Below, in pieces: positions 8,884-17,927 of a stretch of 64,000 bases of DNA (its first letter is position 1; each line of letters begins with the position of its first letter). Where the stretch lies: assembly GCF_051251085.1 (NCBI RefSeq), contig NZ_JBPCZH010000003.1, positions 124,001 to 188,000 on the forward strand, in the 5' to 3' direction. The notes beneath the pieces were generated by a model. It saw only the letters and a program-made list of their open reading frames with translations, ran no database searches and had not been told where the DNA came from. The DNA is from Cernens ardua. Lineage in GTDB: Bacteria > Pseudomonadota > Gammaproteobacteria > Pseudomonadales > Halomonadaceae. The position numbers and the translations under genes were made by a program.

Positions 8884-8920
8884 TAAAAAGGCTGATCGGA
8901 AATTCCGACCAGCCTTTTTA
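8884..8920. terminator. Bidirectional rho-independent terminator
   Basis: AAAAAGGCTGATCGGAA pairs with TTCCGACCAGCCTTTTT with one mismatch and almost no loop. It lies between the convergent DUF4202 and hemY genes and serves both. Confidence 0.88.
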
Positions 8921-8976
8921 CTTTTCCTGTTATCACCCACAACCTGCTGCGGGTATCAGTGCACAGAAGAATTGGA

Positions 8977-10236
8977 TTAACGATTGAGCACTGGTTGAGG
9001 CAAATTGGGCAAGGCGCGATTGAGCAACTCGGCGCTCCGTTTCAGATAAAGCTCGCTCTTGTTGCTCTCGCCCAAATGGAAATACAAGCGGGCCAATTCA
9101 GCACTGGCCGTACCACTGGGACGCAAACGCTGGCTTTTCTCGAAGTACTCCTGAGCTTTCCCCCAGTAACTGTTACGCAGGGACAAGCGTCCCAGGGTCA
9201 GCAACAAATCAGGATCGTCAGGATGCTCTTTTAACCACCCTTCCGCATGCTTGAGCTGGTTGGCAGCATCAACATCCAGCAAGCCGTAGCGAAGAACCAG
9301 ACTACCGTTCCAATGATGCTTAAGGAAGCTGGAGAGCACACCTTCAGCTTTATGTGCCTTGTCGTTCTGAGCCAACACAGAAACATATAGCTGAATGATT
9401 TCAGGATCTTCCTGCAATTCGGGAGGAAGATCGCGACGAAGCTCCTCAGCACGTTCCAATGGCGTAACAGTACGGTGGCTGATTGAGCTAACAGCAGTAC
9501 TGTTTCCAAATTCTTCAGCATGTTTGAACAGCTCTGTATACGTCTTTTTCTCAAGAGCCACCAGTTCCTGCTCGCTCACAACGTTATAACGTTTGAGACG
9601 AGGAAGCAGACTACGAACCCCCTCCCAGTCGCCAACCTCAATATAGCTACGCTGAAGCAAGCGAAGGATTTGTGGATGATCTGGCGCATGCTGCTCAAGC
9701 TTTTTCAACACTTGAATCGCACGTTCATACTCACGACGATCCAGCAGCATCTGGGCTTCAACCAATCCAATCGCGCTATCAGCCCCTGAAGTAGAGTCAT
9801 GCGCTTCCTTGATCAGTGTATCAGCCTGCTCGTAATCTCCCTGATAATGCGCTGCCAGAGCAGCCGAGAGATAGTTCACCAAAGGAACCGAAGAGTCATG
9901 GGCCGCACGCGTCAGTATTTTTTGCGCATGCTTCCAACGGCCTTCGGAGAGATCCACCAAACCACGGACAGTGCGCTTGAGTGCCTGGCGGTGACGATTA
10001 CGGCTCGTCCACATACGGGTTCTGTAGAATGGGCGACGCAATTTACCCAACAGGCGAACAATCAGGTAGAGCACCACGAATGCCACGAACAAAACGACCA
10101 ACCCCACCCAGAAAGATGTCTGGATAGAGGTATCACCGACACGGATTAGCCAGTAACCAGGGACCTTCAGCATCAACTGGCCAAGCAAACCACCTATTGC
10201 CAGTACGACAACGATAAAGAGGATCAGTTTACGCAT
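8977..10236 (-). CDS. hemY: HemY, haem-biosynthesis-associated membrane protein
   Basis: This 419-residue inner-membrane protein belongs to the proteobacterial HemY (HemY_N plus TPR) family, which is distinct from the Gram-positive protoporphyrinogen oxidase of the same name. Two transmembrane helices (about residues 3-22 and 41-64) form the HemY_N anchor. TPR-like helical repeats follow, for example LVNYLSAALAAHYQGDYEQA and LLLTLGRLSLRNSYWGKAQ. The role is not proven; it is thought to organise haem enzymes at the membrane. GGGAG eight bases before ATG fixes the start. It follows hemX by only 3 bp, so the two are co-transcribed and share the terminator with DUF4202. Length and layout are normal for the family. 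Confidence 0.93.
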   Translation of the reverse strand: MRKLILFIVVVLAIGGLLGQLMLKVPGYWLIRVGDTSIQTSFWVGLVVLFVAFVVLYLIVRLLGKLRRPFYRTRMWTSRNRHRQALKRTVRGLVDLSEGRWKHAQKILTRAAHDSSVPLVNYLSAALAAHYQGDYEQADTLIKEAHDSTSGADSAIGLVEAQMLLDRREYERAIQVLKKLEQHAPDHPQILRLLQRSYIEVGDWEGVRSLLPRLKRYNVVSEQELVALEKKTYTELFKHAEEFGNSTAVSSISHRTVTPLERAEELRRDLPPELQEDPEIIQLYVSVLAQNDKAHKAEGVLSSFLKHHWNGSLVLRYGLLDVDAANQLKHAEGWLKEHPDDPDLLLTLGRLSLRNSYWGKAQEYFEKSQRLRPSGTASAELARLYFHLGESNKSELYLKRSAELLNRALPNLPQPVLNR

Positions 10237-10239
10237 TGA

Positions 10240-11670
10240 TCACTCCCCCTGATTGGAATTGGAGGCAGACCCACGTTGGGACAGAATACTCTGCAACTGA
10301 TTCAGTGAACCACTGATATCAGGTAGCTTGGGTCGTACGTTTACCTGCGCCAATGACTGAATATGCTGAGTCGCTTTTTCTACCCCACCATCGTGGACTT
10401 CATAGTACTGATTGATGAGGTTGAGCGCCTGATTCAGGCTGCCTTTGTAGACATTCTCATCCTGATTCAGTAGTGCAATCTGTGCTTGCTCAAGAAGAAG
10501 ACTGATATTGGCACGCAAATAACCTTCCTGACGCGGCGTGATCAGTGCTTCGAGCGGTTTATCATGATGACGGATAGTCACCAGATCCTCCAGCTGATTA
10601 CCTAAACGACCCAACTGAGAACGCCATCCCCCGCTAAAGGAAGCACTGTTATCTTCCTTGGCACTCAATGCCTGCGTATCCTGCGCCAAAGGCAGGGTGT
10701 TGAATTGCTGTTGCTCAGCGTTCAACTGAAGATAGATACCATCGGTATCGACTGCATTAACGCTGTCAAGATCGGCCAACTCATTGTGAATAGCGCCACG
10801 CACAGGAATGAAGGCTGGATTCTGTGTAGATGCCAAGCGCTGATCCGCCAGGTTCAACAAGTGCTGTGCACCCGCTACGTCACGCTGCAACGCCAGGCGC
10901 TGATTTGCAATGCGCAACAGGTACTCGACTTCAGCATACGTCCAGTCACTCGGCGAAGTTTGCTGATGACGATTAAGTTGAGTCAGTACCTTTTGAACGG
11001 TCTGATCGTTCTGATCCATGCGCTGGGTAAGCTGCTGATTGGACTGTTGCCCATCTGAGAGCGCCTGCTGAATTTGGTCATGGCTCTGTTGCTCCAGATG
11101 GCTGATACGCGCATCCAGCTGGCTAACCGAATCGTGTTGCTGATTCATGCGCTGAAGGTTCCAGCCCAGCCCCAACAGAACCAGAATCACCAGAATAATC
11201 AACACCACCAACAACACCTGGAGGACATTGCGCTTTTCATGTGATTTTGGTGCATCAGCTGTATTGGATGATCCCGAAGTCCCTTTACCACCACCATTTC
11301 CAGCCACTGTAGATCCATCGGGATCTTCACTCAGTGAAGAAGAGAGACCTGGCGAAGATGGAGTACCAAAGGTTTTCCCGGATTTTTCTTTTGTACCGGC
11401 ATCGGTGGAATGCTTGTCAGCGTTGTCAGCATCCATGACAGGTGAAACTCGTTTATCAGAAGAGATATCACCCGTATCGATAGCCGAATCTTTATCAGTA
11501 GCGCTCTTGACCGCGGCCGCTTCATTGGTAGATGTGGCGCTATCGATGGAGGATGCCTTCGATGACACGGCTGTTTTATCCGCATCAGACACCTTTTTCG
11601 CATCCAGCGATTCAGAGCCAGCAGGTGTCTCGTTCGCGGAAATCTGTTTATCGTCGTCTTTAGTACTCAT
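10240..11670 (-). CDS. hemX: HemX (uroporphyrinogen-III C-methyltransferase-like membrane protein)
   Basis: This 476-residue HemX protein is often annotated as a uroporphyrinogen-III methyltransferase, but the family lacks the CysG/SUMT fold and the activity is doubtful. One transmembrane helix (VLQVLLVVLIILVILVLLGL, about residues 149-168) is followed by a coiled-coil (MNQQHDSVSQLDARISHLEQ) and the conserved HemX helical domain with WTYAEVEYLLRIANQRLALQ. The cytoplasmic N-terminus is exceptionally long, about 145 residues, and made almost only of Ser, Asp, Thr, Ala and Lys, a low-complexity stretch. In most relatives this part is shorter. It is paired with hemY and separated from hemD by 362 bp, so it probably has its own promoter. 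Confidence 0.9.
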   Translation of the reverse strand: MSTKDDDKQISANETPAGSESLDAKKVSDADKTAVSSKASSIDSATSTNEAAAVKSATDKDSAIDTGDISSDKRVSPVMDADNADKHSTDAGTKEKSGKTFGTPSSPGLSSSLSEDPDGSTVAGNGGGKGTSGSSNTADAPKSHEKRNVLQVLLVVLIILVILVLLGLGWNLQRMNQQHDSVSQLDARISHLEQQSHDQIQQALSDGQQSNQQLTQRMDQNDQTVQKVLTQLNRHQQTSPSDWTYAEVEYLLRIANQRLALQRDVAGAQHLLNLADQRLASTQNPAFIPVRGAIHNELADLDSVNAVDTDGIYLQLNAEQQQFNTLPLAQDTQALSAKEDNSASFSGGWRSQLGRLGNQLEDLVTIRHHDKPLEALITPRQEGYLRANISLLLEQAQIALLNQDENVYKGSLNQALNLINQYYEVHDGGVEKATQHIQSLAQVNVRPKLPDISGSLNQLQSILSQRGSASNSNQGE

Positions 11671-12032
11671 GGATCCCTTGCCTTATGCAGAACAGGATAT
11701 GCACCCTGACTTATCACGCAGGTCTGATTAGCCTGCATCCACCAAGCGCATCACCTGTCACTGAATTCTGTAGCTGAAATCTATAACCAAAACCTGCCAA
11801 ACCGGTATTTTCGTCTGACCCAGCCTCGGGAAAGGGGCAATAGTACCCAGTATCCCTGATCAGGTGAATACTCAACAGTATGTTATACAACTAGTCAATA
11901 TGAATGATAGCAGGTAACAACGATCTTCGCTGCCTCTATTAATAGAGGAATGACATATTTGGAAGAATATGGGAGGCATCAGAGTGCACGCCTGAATAAT
12001 CAGCCACAAATCAAACACGAGAGCCATGGCAT
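11671..12032. other. 362-bp gap between hemD and hemX
   Basis: hemCDXY is usually tightly packed, but here hemX is set apart from hemD. The gap contains no open frame of note. It includes a perfect 16-bp palindrome (listed separately) and presumably a promoter for hemXY. I see no hemD terminator with a T run. Confidence 0.55.
11933..11948. promoter_or_regulatory. Perfect 16-bp palindrome upstream of hemX
   Basis: CCTCTATTAATAGAGG is fully self-complementary. It sits about 260 bp before the hemX start in an otherwise non-coding A+T-rich stretch. The shape suits a dimeric repressor or activator operator. No known consensus comes to mind, and the regulator is unknown. Confidence 0.45.
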
Positions 12033-12803
12033 TCAGGGATTATGTAGAAAGTCACACGCATTGGCTAGAGCATTCGGTGTTGCATCGCCTGCCATCAATA
12101 CACGCTGAAAGCCCTTTTCCACGGCAAGATATTCAAGACGGGGGCTTGAGACAACCAGTGGGCGGGCCAAAGATTTATCAGAGCACCACTGCACCAGATG
12201 CCCTAACTGTTCGGCACTGGTCACGATCAAGGCGCTGTATTCCCCATTTAAAAGCCATGCACGTTCCAGCGAAGGAGGTGTTTGCATCGCACGGCGGTAT
12301 AGCACAGCTTCATGCACATTGGCCCCACGCTCTTTAAAAGCATTAACCAGAGATTTACGCCCACCTTCGCCTCGGGCAAGCAGGATAGATTGCCCTGTGA
12401 GTTTTTGTAACTGGGGATTTGCCAATAATCCCTCACTGGCAGACCACTCCCCCGGGCAAGGCACAAGTATTTCCCGAGATGCATGATCGAACAGGGAAGC
12501 CAAAGATTGTTGGGTGCTCCGCCCCGTCGCAACAAGACGAGCTTGCGCCATCCAATCAGGTCGCGGCGACAAATATGTCGCAAGGCGATGTGCAGCATAA
12601 GGGCTCACACATACCACCATATCAATAGCCGGCGCTCTACCTGCATCAGACGTAAATAGAAATCGGGATAATGTCTCTGGAGGCATCAGGGGTACCAGTG
12701 ACATGGCGTCCAGATTAGCGGGAGTAAAACCATGCTGCGCCAATGCATGGTGAAGCGCCGCGGCTCTGGCACCGGGCCGAGCAATCAATACTCGTTCACT
12801 CAT
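12033..12803 (-). CDS. hemD: Uroporphyrinogen-III synthase
   Basis: HemD closes and isomerises hydroxymethylbilane into uroporphyrinogen III, the branch point to haem and sirohaem. The sequence has the two-lobed, poorly conserved HemD pattern: VLIARPGARAAALHHALAQHG at the start, then a second lobe with ILLARGEGGRKSLVNAFKER and ALIVTSAEQLGHLVQWC. The frame opens upstream at 12884, but GGAGG lies eight bases before ATG 12803, which gives 256 residues, the normal size. It follows hemC on the minus strand after 121 bp, as in other gammaproteobacteria. Identification rests mostly on context plus these weak motifs, which together are convincing. Confidence 0.9.
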   Translation of the reverse strand: MSERVLIARPGARAAALHHALAQHGFTPANLDAMSLVPLMPPETLSRFLFTSDAGRAPAIDMVVCVSPYAAHRLATYLSPRPDWMAQARLVATGRSTQQSLASLFDHASREILVPCPGEWSASEGLLANPQLQKLTGQSILLARGEGGRKSLVNAFKERGANVHEAVLYRRAMQTPPSLERAWLLNGEYSALIVTSAEQLGHLVQWCSDKSLARPLVVSSPRLEYLAVEKGFQRVLMAGDATPNALANACDFLHNP

Positions 12804-12924
12804 TGATGAAGCCTCCATCAGCGCAACCCCAGCTATATTGTGATTATGCGAATTTTGCAAAAACGCGATTTTTTCGAAAATCACGATATGTTAGAAAACA
12901 ATCTTTCGACTAGAAAGAGTGCTC

Positions 12925-13914
12925 TTATTCTGCATCCTGATAAACGCGTTCAAGGATTTCACCGGCACCTTGAGCCAATAATCCCTCGGCTACTTCAATA
13001 CCCAGTGCCTCCGGATCGAGAGCACTCCCCTTCGCTTCATATCGCAGCAGTGTTGAACCATCGGGATCGCCGACCAATGCACGTAACCACAGCGATTCAC
13101 CATTTTTTTCATTCAAAATGGCGTAGCCACCAATTGGAACCTGGCACCCCCCTTCCAAACGCGTATTCATGGCTCGCTCCGCGCGGACACAAACACTAGT
13201 GTCACGATCAATCAGCGGGGCTATCAATGATCGAACACTCGGATCATTTTCACGACATTCAATCCCCAAAGCACCTTGACCGCAGGCAGGGAGCATCTCC
13301 TCAGGAGTGATACGTTGGCGGATAACGTTGCCGAGCGCCATACGCTCCAGTCCAGAGGTGGCAAGCACAATGGCATCAAACTCATGAGTGTCGAGCTTTT
13401 TCAGGCGCGTCTGCACGCTGCCCCGAAGGCTCTTGATATTCAGATCAGGGCGCAATGCCAACACTTGCAATTGCCTGCGCAAACTGGAGGTGCCTACTGT
13501 TGCGCCCTGAGGGAGCGCCTCCAACGCATCATGATCATGTGAAACAAAAGCGTCACTAGGGTCCGCACGCTCAAGAATAGCGCCCAGAGTCAAGCCATCC
13601 GGAAAAAACATGGGAACGTCTTTCATGGAGTGCACAGCAATATCAGCACGCCCATCCATGAGCGCCTGTTCGAGCTCTTTAACGAAAAGCCCTTTCCCCC
13701 CCACTTTGGCAAGCGGCGCATCCAGAATACGATCGCCCCGCGTGGTCATGGTGACCAGTTCGATGGCTAGATCAGGATAGAGGCCTTCCAGACGCGCCTT
13801 GACATGCTCGGCTTGCCATAAGGCCAAAGGGCTTTTCCGCGTTGCAATACGCAGGGTTTTCAGCTCAGTGTCGCTTGGCTGAGCGTTTGTTTTTTGTTGA
13901 GAACTCGCAGACAC
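12925..13914 (-). CDS. hemC: Porphobilinogen deaminase (hydroxymethylbilane synthase)
   Basis: HemC joins four porphobilinogen units into hydroxymethylbilane in the cytoplasm. All family marks are present: LRIATRKSPLALWQAEHV, HSMKDVP, the arginine-rich GTSSLRRQ and SLRGSVQTRL that bind the growing chain, and LEGGCQVPIG, whose cysteine (about residue 257) carries the dipyrromethane cofactor. The frame opens at GTG 13920, but GGGAG overlaps that codon; the GTG at 13914 is properly spaced from it, so I use that start (329 residues). There is an 18-residue non-conserved N-terminal tail. It is divergent from argH, the usual gammaproteobacterial arrangement. Confidence 0.95.
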   Translation of the reverse strand: MSASSQQKTNAQPSDTELKTLRIATRKSPLALWQAEHVKARLEGLYPDLAIELVTMTTRGDRILDAPLAKVGGKGLFVKELEQALMDGRADIAVHSMKDVPMFFPDGLTLGAILERADPSDAFVSHDHDALEALPQGATVGTSSLRRQLQVLALRPDLNIKSLRGSVQTRLKKLDTHEFDAIVLATSGLERMALGNVIRQRITPEEMLPACGQGALGIECRENDPSVRSLIAPLIDRDTSVCVRAERAMNTRLEGGCQVPIGGYAILNEKNGESLWLRALVGDPDGSTLLRYEAKGSALDPEALGIEVAEGLLAQGAGEILERVYQDAE

Positions 13915-14417
13915 AGTCACTCCCGATAGAGAAGGAAGGGTTCAGTGTGTTCAGGGCAAGGCCGCTGTTCATGAGCGAATATAAGAAAACGGCTAGTCTA
14001 TTTATAAATCAGCAGCTTATACACGCTGTAAAAAACATGATTACAAATGCATGTCCGAAAAACACATGGAAAGAATAGGGTCATTATAACACTATTCATG
14101 CATACATCCGATTGACTCCACTGATGGGCGTGATTGATCAACCATACCAAACGGCACTTGTTGGCCATCCATGAATGGATTCAAGCGAACTAAGTACGCC
14201 TTGCCCCCAAAGACTGTTACACTCTTCAATTAACAATGTTCAGATAACAATGTTCTCATGACCATGAGCAGTAGGCGGGTACACAGGAGAAGAAAGTCTT
14301 CTCTGTTCATCCTCACTTTTTCAGATCAACAGTAATGTTCTGACAGGACTGCTCGGCGCTTTAATCGTTTTTATTTCACGGCTATACAGTCAGTTTGTCA
14401 TCAGGAAGTCCAGAGCC
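13915..14417. other. 503-bp divergent hemC/argH promoter region
   Basis: This region must carry promoters for hemCD (leftward) and argH and its operon (rightward). Visible structures are an 11-bp direct repeat TAACAATGTTC (14231-14241 and 14245-14255), the near-palindrome CTCATG-A-CCATGAG just after it, and a 7-bp hairpin GAGAAGA-AAG-TCTTCTC (14287-14303) in the probable argH leader. I could not recognise a clear ArgR box. Confidence 0.5.
14231..14255. repeat. Direct repeat upstream of argH
   Basis: TAACAATGTTC is repeated exactly with a 14-bp period, separated by AGA. The location about 165-190 bp before argH and the spacing fit a regulator binding site, but no known consensus was matched. 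Confidence 0.5.
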
Positions 14418-15899
14418 ATGTCGTCAAATACTACATCAAGCAACACGCCTTCGGCAGAAGCCACCAATCAGGCCTGGGGTGGACGTTTCAGCGAACCCAC
14501 AGACGCATTCGTGGCCGCATTCACCGCGTCCATCAATTTCGACAAACGCCTGTACAAGCAGGATATTCGCGGTTCCATAGCGCACGCGACCATGCTGAAC
14601 AAGGTCGGTGTGTTAACGGATGAAGAAGTGAAAGAGATCATCGGTGGCCTTGAATCGATTGCCAGAGATATCGAAGCAGGCAACATCGAATGGTCTGTCG
14701 CGCTGGAAGACATTCACATGAACGTGGAAGCCCGGCTCACAGATCGCATTGGCAGCGTTGGCAAGAAATTACACACTGGCCGCTCGCGTAATGACCAGAT
14801 CGCAACGGATATTCGCCTCTATGTCCGAGATGAAATTGATCTGATCGATACCGAACTAAGCCGCCTGAGATTTGGACTGATCGAATTGGCGACACGTTAC
14901 GCCGACGTCATCATGCCGGGCTTTACGCATCTCCAGGCTGCTCAACCAGTGACATTTGGGCACCATCTATTGGCCTGGCAGGAGATGATCACACGTGACC
15001 AGGAGCGTCTTGCCGATTGCCGTAAAAGGGTCAATATTCTACCACTGGGCGCAGCCGCGCTGGCGGGTACTACCTATCCGATCGATCGTCATCTGGTGGC
15101 AGAGCTACTTGGGTTTGATCGCCCGACCGAAAATTCATTGGATTCGGTCAGCGATCGTGACTTCGCCATCGAATTCAGTGCATTTGCCAGTATTTTGGGC
15201 ATGCACCTTTCACGCATGAGCGAAGAACTGGTCCTGTGGGCCAGCTCACAATTCGACTTCATCGAACTGCCGGACCGTTTTTGCACGGGCTCTTCCATCA
15301 TGCCCCAGAAGAAAAACCCGGACGTTCCCGAATTGGTGCGCGGGAAATCAGGCCGCCTGTTTGGTCACCTAATGAGTCTTCTCACATTAATGAAGTCTCA
15401 ACCCTTGGCCTACAACAAGGACAATCAGGAAGACAAGGAACCCCTGTTTGACACCATTGATACTGTAAAAGGCTGCCTACGTGCCTTCGCCGATATGGTG
15501 CCCGCGATAGTTCCCAAGGAACACAACATGTACGAGGCGGCTCGCAAAGGTTATTCAACAGCAACTGATTTGGCCGATTATCTGGTACGCAAAGGCGTTG
15601 CATTCCGTGATGCCCACGAAATCGTGGGTAAATCCGTCGCATACGGCATCGAGAAAGGCAAGGATCTTTCCGAGCTCTCACTTGAAGAACTGCAACGTTT
15701 TTCAGACATTATTCAGAAAGATGTCTTTGATGTTTTGACACTCGAAGGCTCTGTCGCTGCACGTCACCATATTGGAGGTACAGCGCCGGACCAAGTGCGA
15801 GCCGCTGCCCAACGCGCGCGCGAGGCATTGGCTCAACACTCACCGGCCGCAGCACATATCACTGGCCTTGGCTCCAATACACAGGAAACATCGCTATGA
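14418..15899 (+). CDS. argH: Argininosuccinate lyase
   Basis: ArgH splits argininosuccinate into arginine and fumarate, the last step of arginine synthesis, in the cytoplasm as a tetramer. The fumarase/aspartase superfamily signature GSSIMPQKKN lies at residues 291-300 and carries the catalytic serine. TGRSRNDQIATDIRLY (about 120-135) and PGFTHLQAAQPVTFGHHLL are typical ArgH active-site segments. At 493 residues it is slightly longer than usual because of about 15 extra N-terminal residues; AGGAAG upstream of ATG 14418 supports the start. The stop codon overlaps the start of lptM (ATGA), so argH heads the lptM-lysA-dapF-DUF484 operon. Confidence 0.96.
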   Translation: MSSNTTSSNTPSAEATNQAWGGRFSEPTDAFVAAFTASINFDKRLYKQDIRGSIAHATMLNKVGVLTDEEVKEIIGGLESIARDIEAGNIEWSVALEDIHMNVEARLTDRIGSVGKKLHTGRSRNDQIATDIRLYVRDEIDLIDTELSRLRFGLIELATRYADVIMPGFTHLQAAQPVTFGHHLLAWQEMITRDQERLADCRKRVNILPLGAAALAGTTYPIDRHLVAELLGFDRPTENSLDSVSDRDFAIEFSAFASILGMHLSRMSEELVLWASSQFDFIELPDRFCTGSSIMPQKKNPDVPELVRGKSGRLFGHLMSLLTLMKSQPLAYNKDNQEDKEPLFDTIDTVKGCLRAFADMVPAIVPKEHNMYEAARKGYSTATDLADYLVRKGVAFRDAHEIVGKSVAYGIEKGKDLSELSLEELQRFSDIIQKDVFDVLTLEGSVAARHHIGGTAPDQVRAAAQRAREALAQHSPAAAHITGLGSNTQETSL

Positions 15900-16606
15900 A
15901 ATCATGTCAGTCACGTCTAGCAACGGCTGCTCTGCTCTCGTTGGTCAGCGCTGTGTTAGCAGGTTGTGGCCAGACCGGCCCACTTTATATGCCCAGTGAT
16001 GAAGCCGCGAGGGAACGTTATGATCCAGGCAATGCCTACGGGTTGCCACCGATCAATCGCCATGAAGCAAATGAGCAAAAACAGCAGGAAAATGCTCAGG
16101 GTCATACGCATCGGCATCATCATAGCCATGAACAAACACCTCAAGCATTACCTGCTCCAAGCACATCAGCGACCGAAAATGCCGTTCATGGCACAGGTGT
16201 GTCAGCAGACAACAGCTCATCTGCGTCCGGCATTACCTCGGCAGCGGCAGGAACGGGAGCCCCTGAAACAAGTGGCAGCATTTCCTCTACCAGCGCGGGT
16301 ACCTCTTCTGCGCCAGCGACACCTTCAGCACATACTGCTCAAGAAAATTCGCATAAAGCGGCGTCAGCTAACACAACGTCGGTCGAACATGCGTCGCATA
16401 ATACAAGCGCATCGGTAGGAATGCCCACTGATTCACGTGCCCCTCATGAGGAAAACTCTTCAACAGGACATCAACCTGTGTCCACGGCACCTTCTGCCAA
16501 TTCATCCGATACGCCCCCGTGGCAGGGTATGCAATTCACCCCTTATAGCGCCTCCACCGAAGGCAGTGGATTGAATATTCAAAGTGGCACACCGAACTCC
16601 CAGTAA
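15896..16606 (+). CDS. lptM: LptM-type lipoprotein with a long low-complexity extension
   Basis: The first 50 residues match LptM (formerly YifL/LppL): a signal peptide ending in the lipobox LAGC (lipidated Cys24), then GQTGPLYMP. LptM is an outer-membrane lipoprotein that, in E. coli, assists maturation of the LptDE lipopolysaccharide translocon. Relatives are about 50-70 residues long, whereas this one has 236: after about residue 50 comes a long tail rich in Ser, Thr, Ala and His, including a HTHRHHHSHE stretch, with no recognisable domain. It starts inside the argH stop codon and precedes lysA, the conserved genomic position of lptM. The N-terminal identity is secure; the tail may be a periplasmic spacer or a metal-binding segment, which is speculation. 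Confidence 0.85.
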   Translation: MKSCQSRLATAALLSLVSAVLAGCGQTGPLYMPSDEAARERYDPGNAYGLPPINRHEANEQKQQENAQGHTHRHHHSHEQTPQALPAPSTSATENAVHGTGVSADNSSSASGITSAAAGTGAPETSGSISSTSAGTSSAPATPSAHTAQENSHKAASANTTSVEHASHNTSASVGMPTDSRAPHEENSSTGHQPVSTAPSANSSDTPPWQGMQFTPYSASTEGSGLNIQSGTPNSQ

Positions 16607-16637
16607 TATTTTAGAAGATAGCAGGTGAAACATCCCC

Positions 16638-17918
16638 ATGATTGACTACGTTGAGCGCCGCACAGGCCTCGTGCATATGGAAAACGTTCCTCTTGACCGC
16701 GTTGCGAAACGCTTCGGAACGCCTTGCTACGTCTACTCTCGGGCAGCATTCAGCACCAACTTCCAGGCCTATCAGAAAGCGCTGAATGGGATACCTCATC
16801 TGGTCTGTTATGCCATGAAAGCCAATGCCAATCTGGCTATTATTAACCTGCTTGCCTCATTGGGTGCTGGGTTCGACATTGTCTCTGGCGGTGAACTGCA
16901 ACGCCTGCTGGCCGCCGGTGGGGATCCTTCTCGGGTTGTATTTTCCGGCGTGGCCAAAGCACGTCATGAAATCATCGATGCACTGCAAGCCGGCATCAAA
17001 TGCTTCAACGTTGAATCACTGGCTGAGCTGGCGCTCATTAATGCCTGTGCTGAATCACTTGAGCAAGTGGCACCCATTTCCATTCGCGTTAATCCTGACG
17101 TAGATGCAGGAACGCACCCCTATATTTCTACCGGCCTGAAAGAAAACAAGTTTGGTATCGCTATCGAAGAAGCGGTAGAAGCTTATCGCTGGGCTAACGA
17201 GGCGGAATATTTGGATGTCGTGGGGCTGGACTGCCATATAGGCTCTCAGCTCACCGATGTTTCCCCTTTCATGGATGCACTGGAACGGCTGATTAGCCTG
17301 ATTGAGCAGCTTAACGAGTTAGACATTACACTGAAGCATCTCGATATTGGTGGCGGACTTGGGGTGAAGTATCATGATGAAGTTCCTCCCACTCCCGAAA
17401 GCTATCTTCGGCCTCTGAGGGAACGGTTGGCACAACATCCCTTGACGCAACACCTTGAAATCATTGTCGAGCCCGGTCGTTCGATAGCCGCCAATGCGGG
17501 TGTCCTGCTTACACGAGTCGAGTTTCTCAAGCCCACTGAATACAAGCATTTTGCATTAGTGGATGCAGGCATGAACGACCTGATCCGTCCTTCTCTCTAT
17601 GGAGCCTGGATGGGGATTGAACGAGTGGATGAACGGGATGACGGTGAACCACGCATGGAAGCCTCCTTCGACGTGGTAGGACCGGTATGCGAATCGGGTG
17701 ATTTTCTTGGCAAGGATCGTTCACTTACCTTGGCAGCGGGGGATTTGCTCATGGTCCGTTCAGCGGGTGCCTATTCGTTCAGTATGGCCTCAAACTATAA
17801 TGCTCGCCCTCGCCCTCCCGAAGTCATGGTTGATGGAGATACGCTCCACCTGATTCGCGAACGTGAGACTGTCCAACAGCTTTGGGCAGGTGAATACCTG
17901 CTTCCACCGTCTGAGTGA
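16638..17918 (+). CDS. lysA: Diaminopimelate decarboxylase
   Basis: LysA decarboxylates meso-diaminopimelate to lysine, using PLP, in the cytoplasm. The fold-type III barrel carries YAMKANANLAI with the cofactor lysine Lys61, LDCHIGSQ in the middle, DIGGGLGVKYHDE for phosphate binding, EPGRSIAANAGVLLT, and CESGDFLGKDR with the conserved Cys-Glu pair from the partner subunit. At 426 residues the length is normal. It lies 31 bp after lptM and 9 bp before dapF, so substrate supply (DapF) and use (LysA) are encoded side by side. Confidence 0.96.
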   Translation: MIDYVERRTGLVHMENVPLDRVAKRFGTPCYVYSRAAFSTNFQAYQKALNGIPHLVCYAMKANANLAIINLLASLGAGFDIVSGGELQRLLAAGGDPSRVVFSGVAKARHEIIDALQAGIKCFNVESLAELALINACAESLEQVAPISIRVNPDVDAGTHPYISTGLKENKFGIAIEEAVEAYRWANEAEYLDVVGLDCHIGSQLTDVSPFMDALERLISLIEQLNELDITLKHLDIGGGLGVKYHDEVPPTPESYLRPLRERLAQHPLTQHLEIIVEPGRSIAANAGVLLTRVEFLKPTEYKHFALVDAGMNDLIRPSLYGAWMGIERVDERDDGEPRMEASFDVVGPVCESGDFLGKDRSLTLAAGDLLMVRSAGAYSFSMASNYNARPRPPEVMVDGDTLHLIRERETVQQLWAGEYLLPPSE

Positions 17919-17927
17919 GACACAGCC

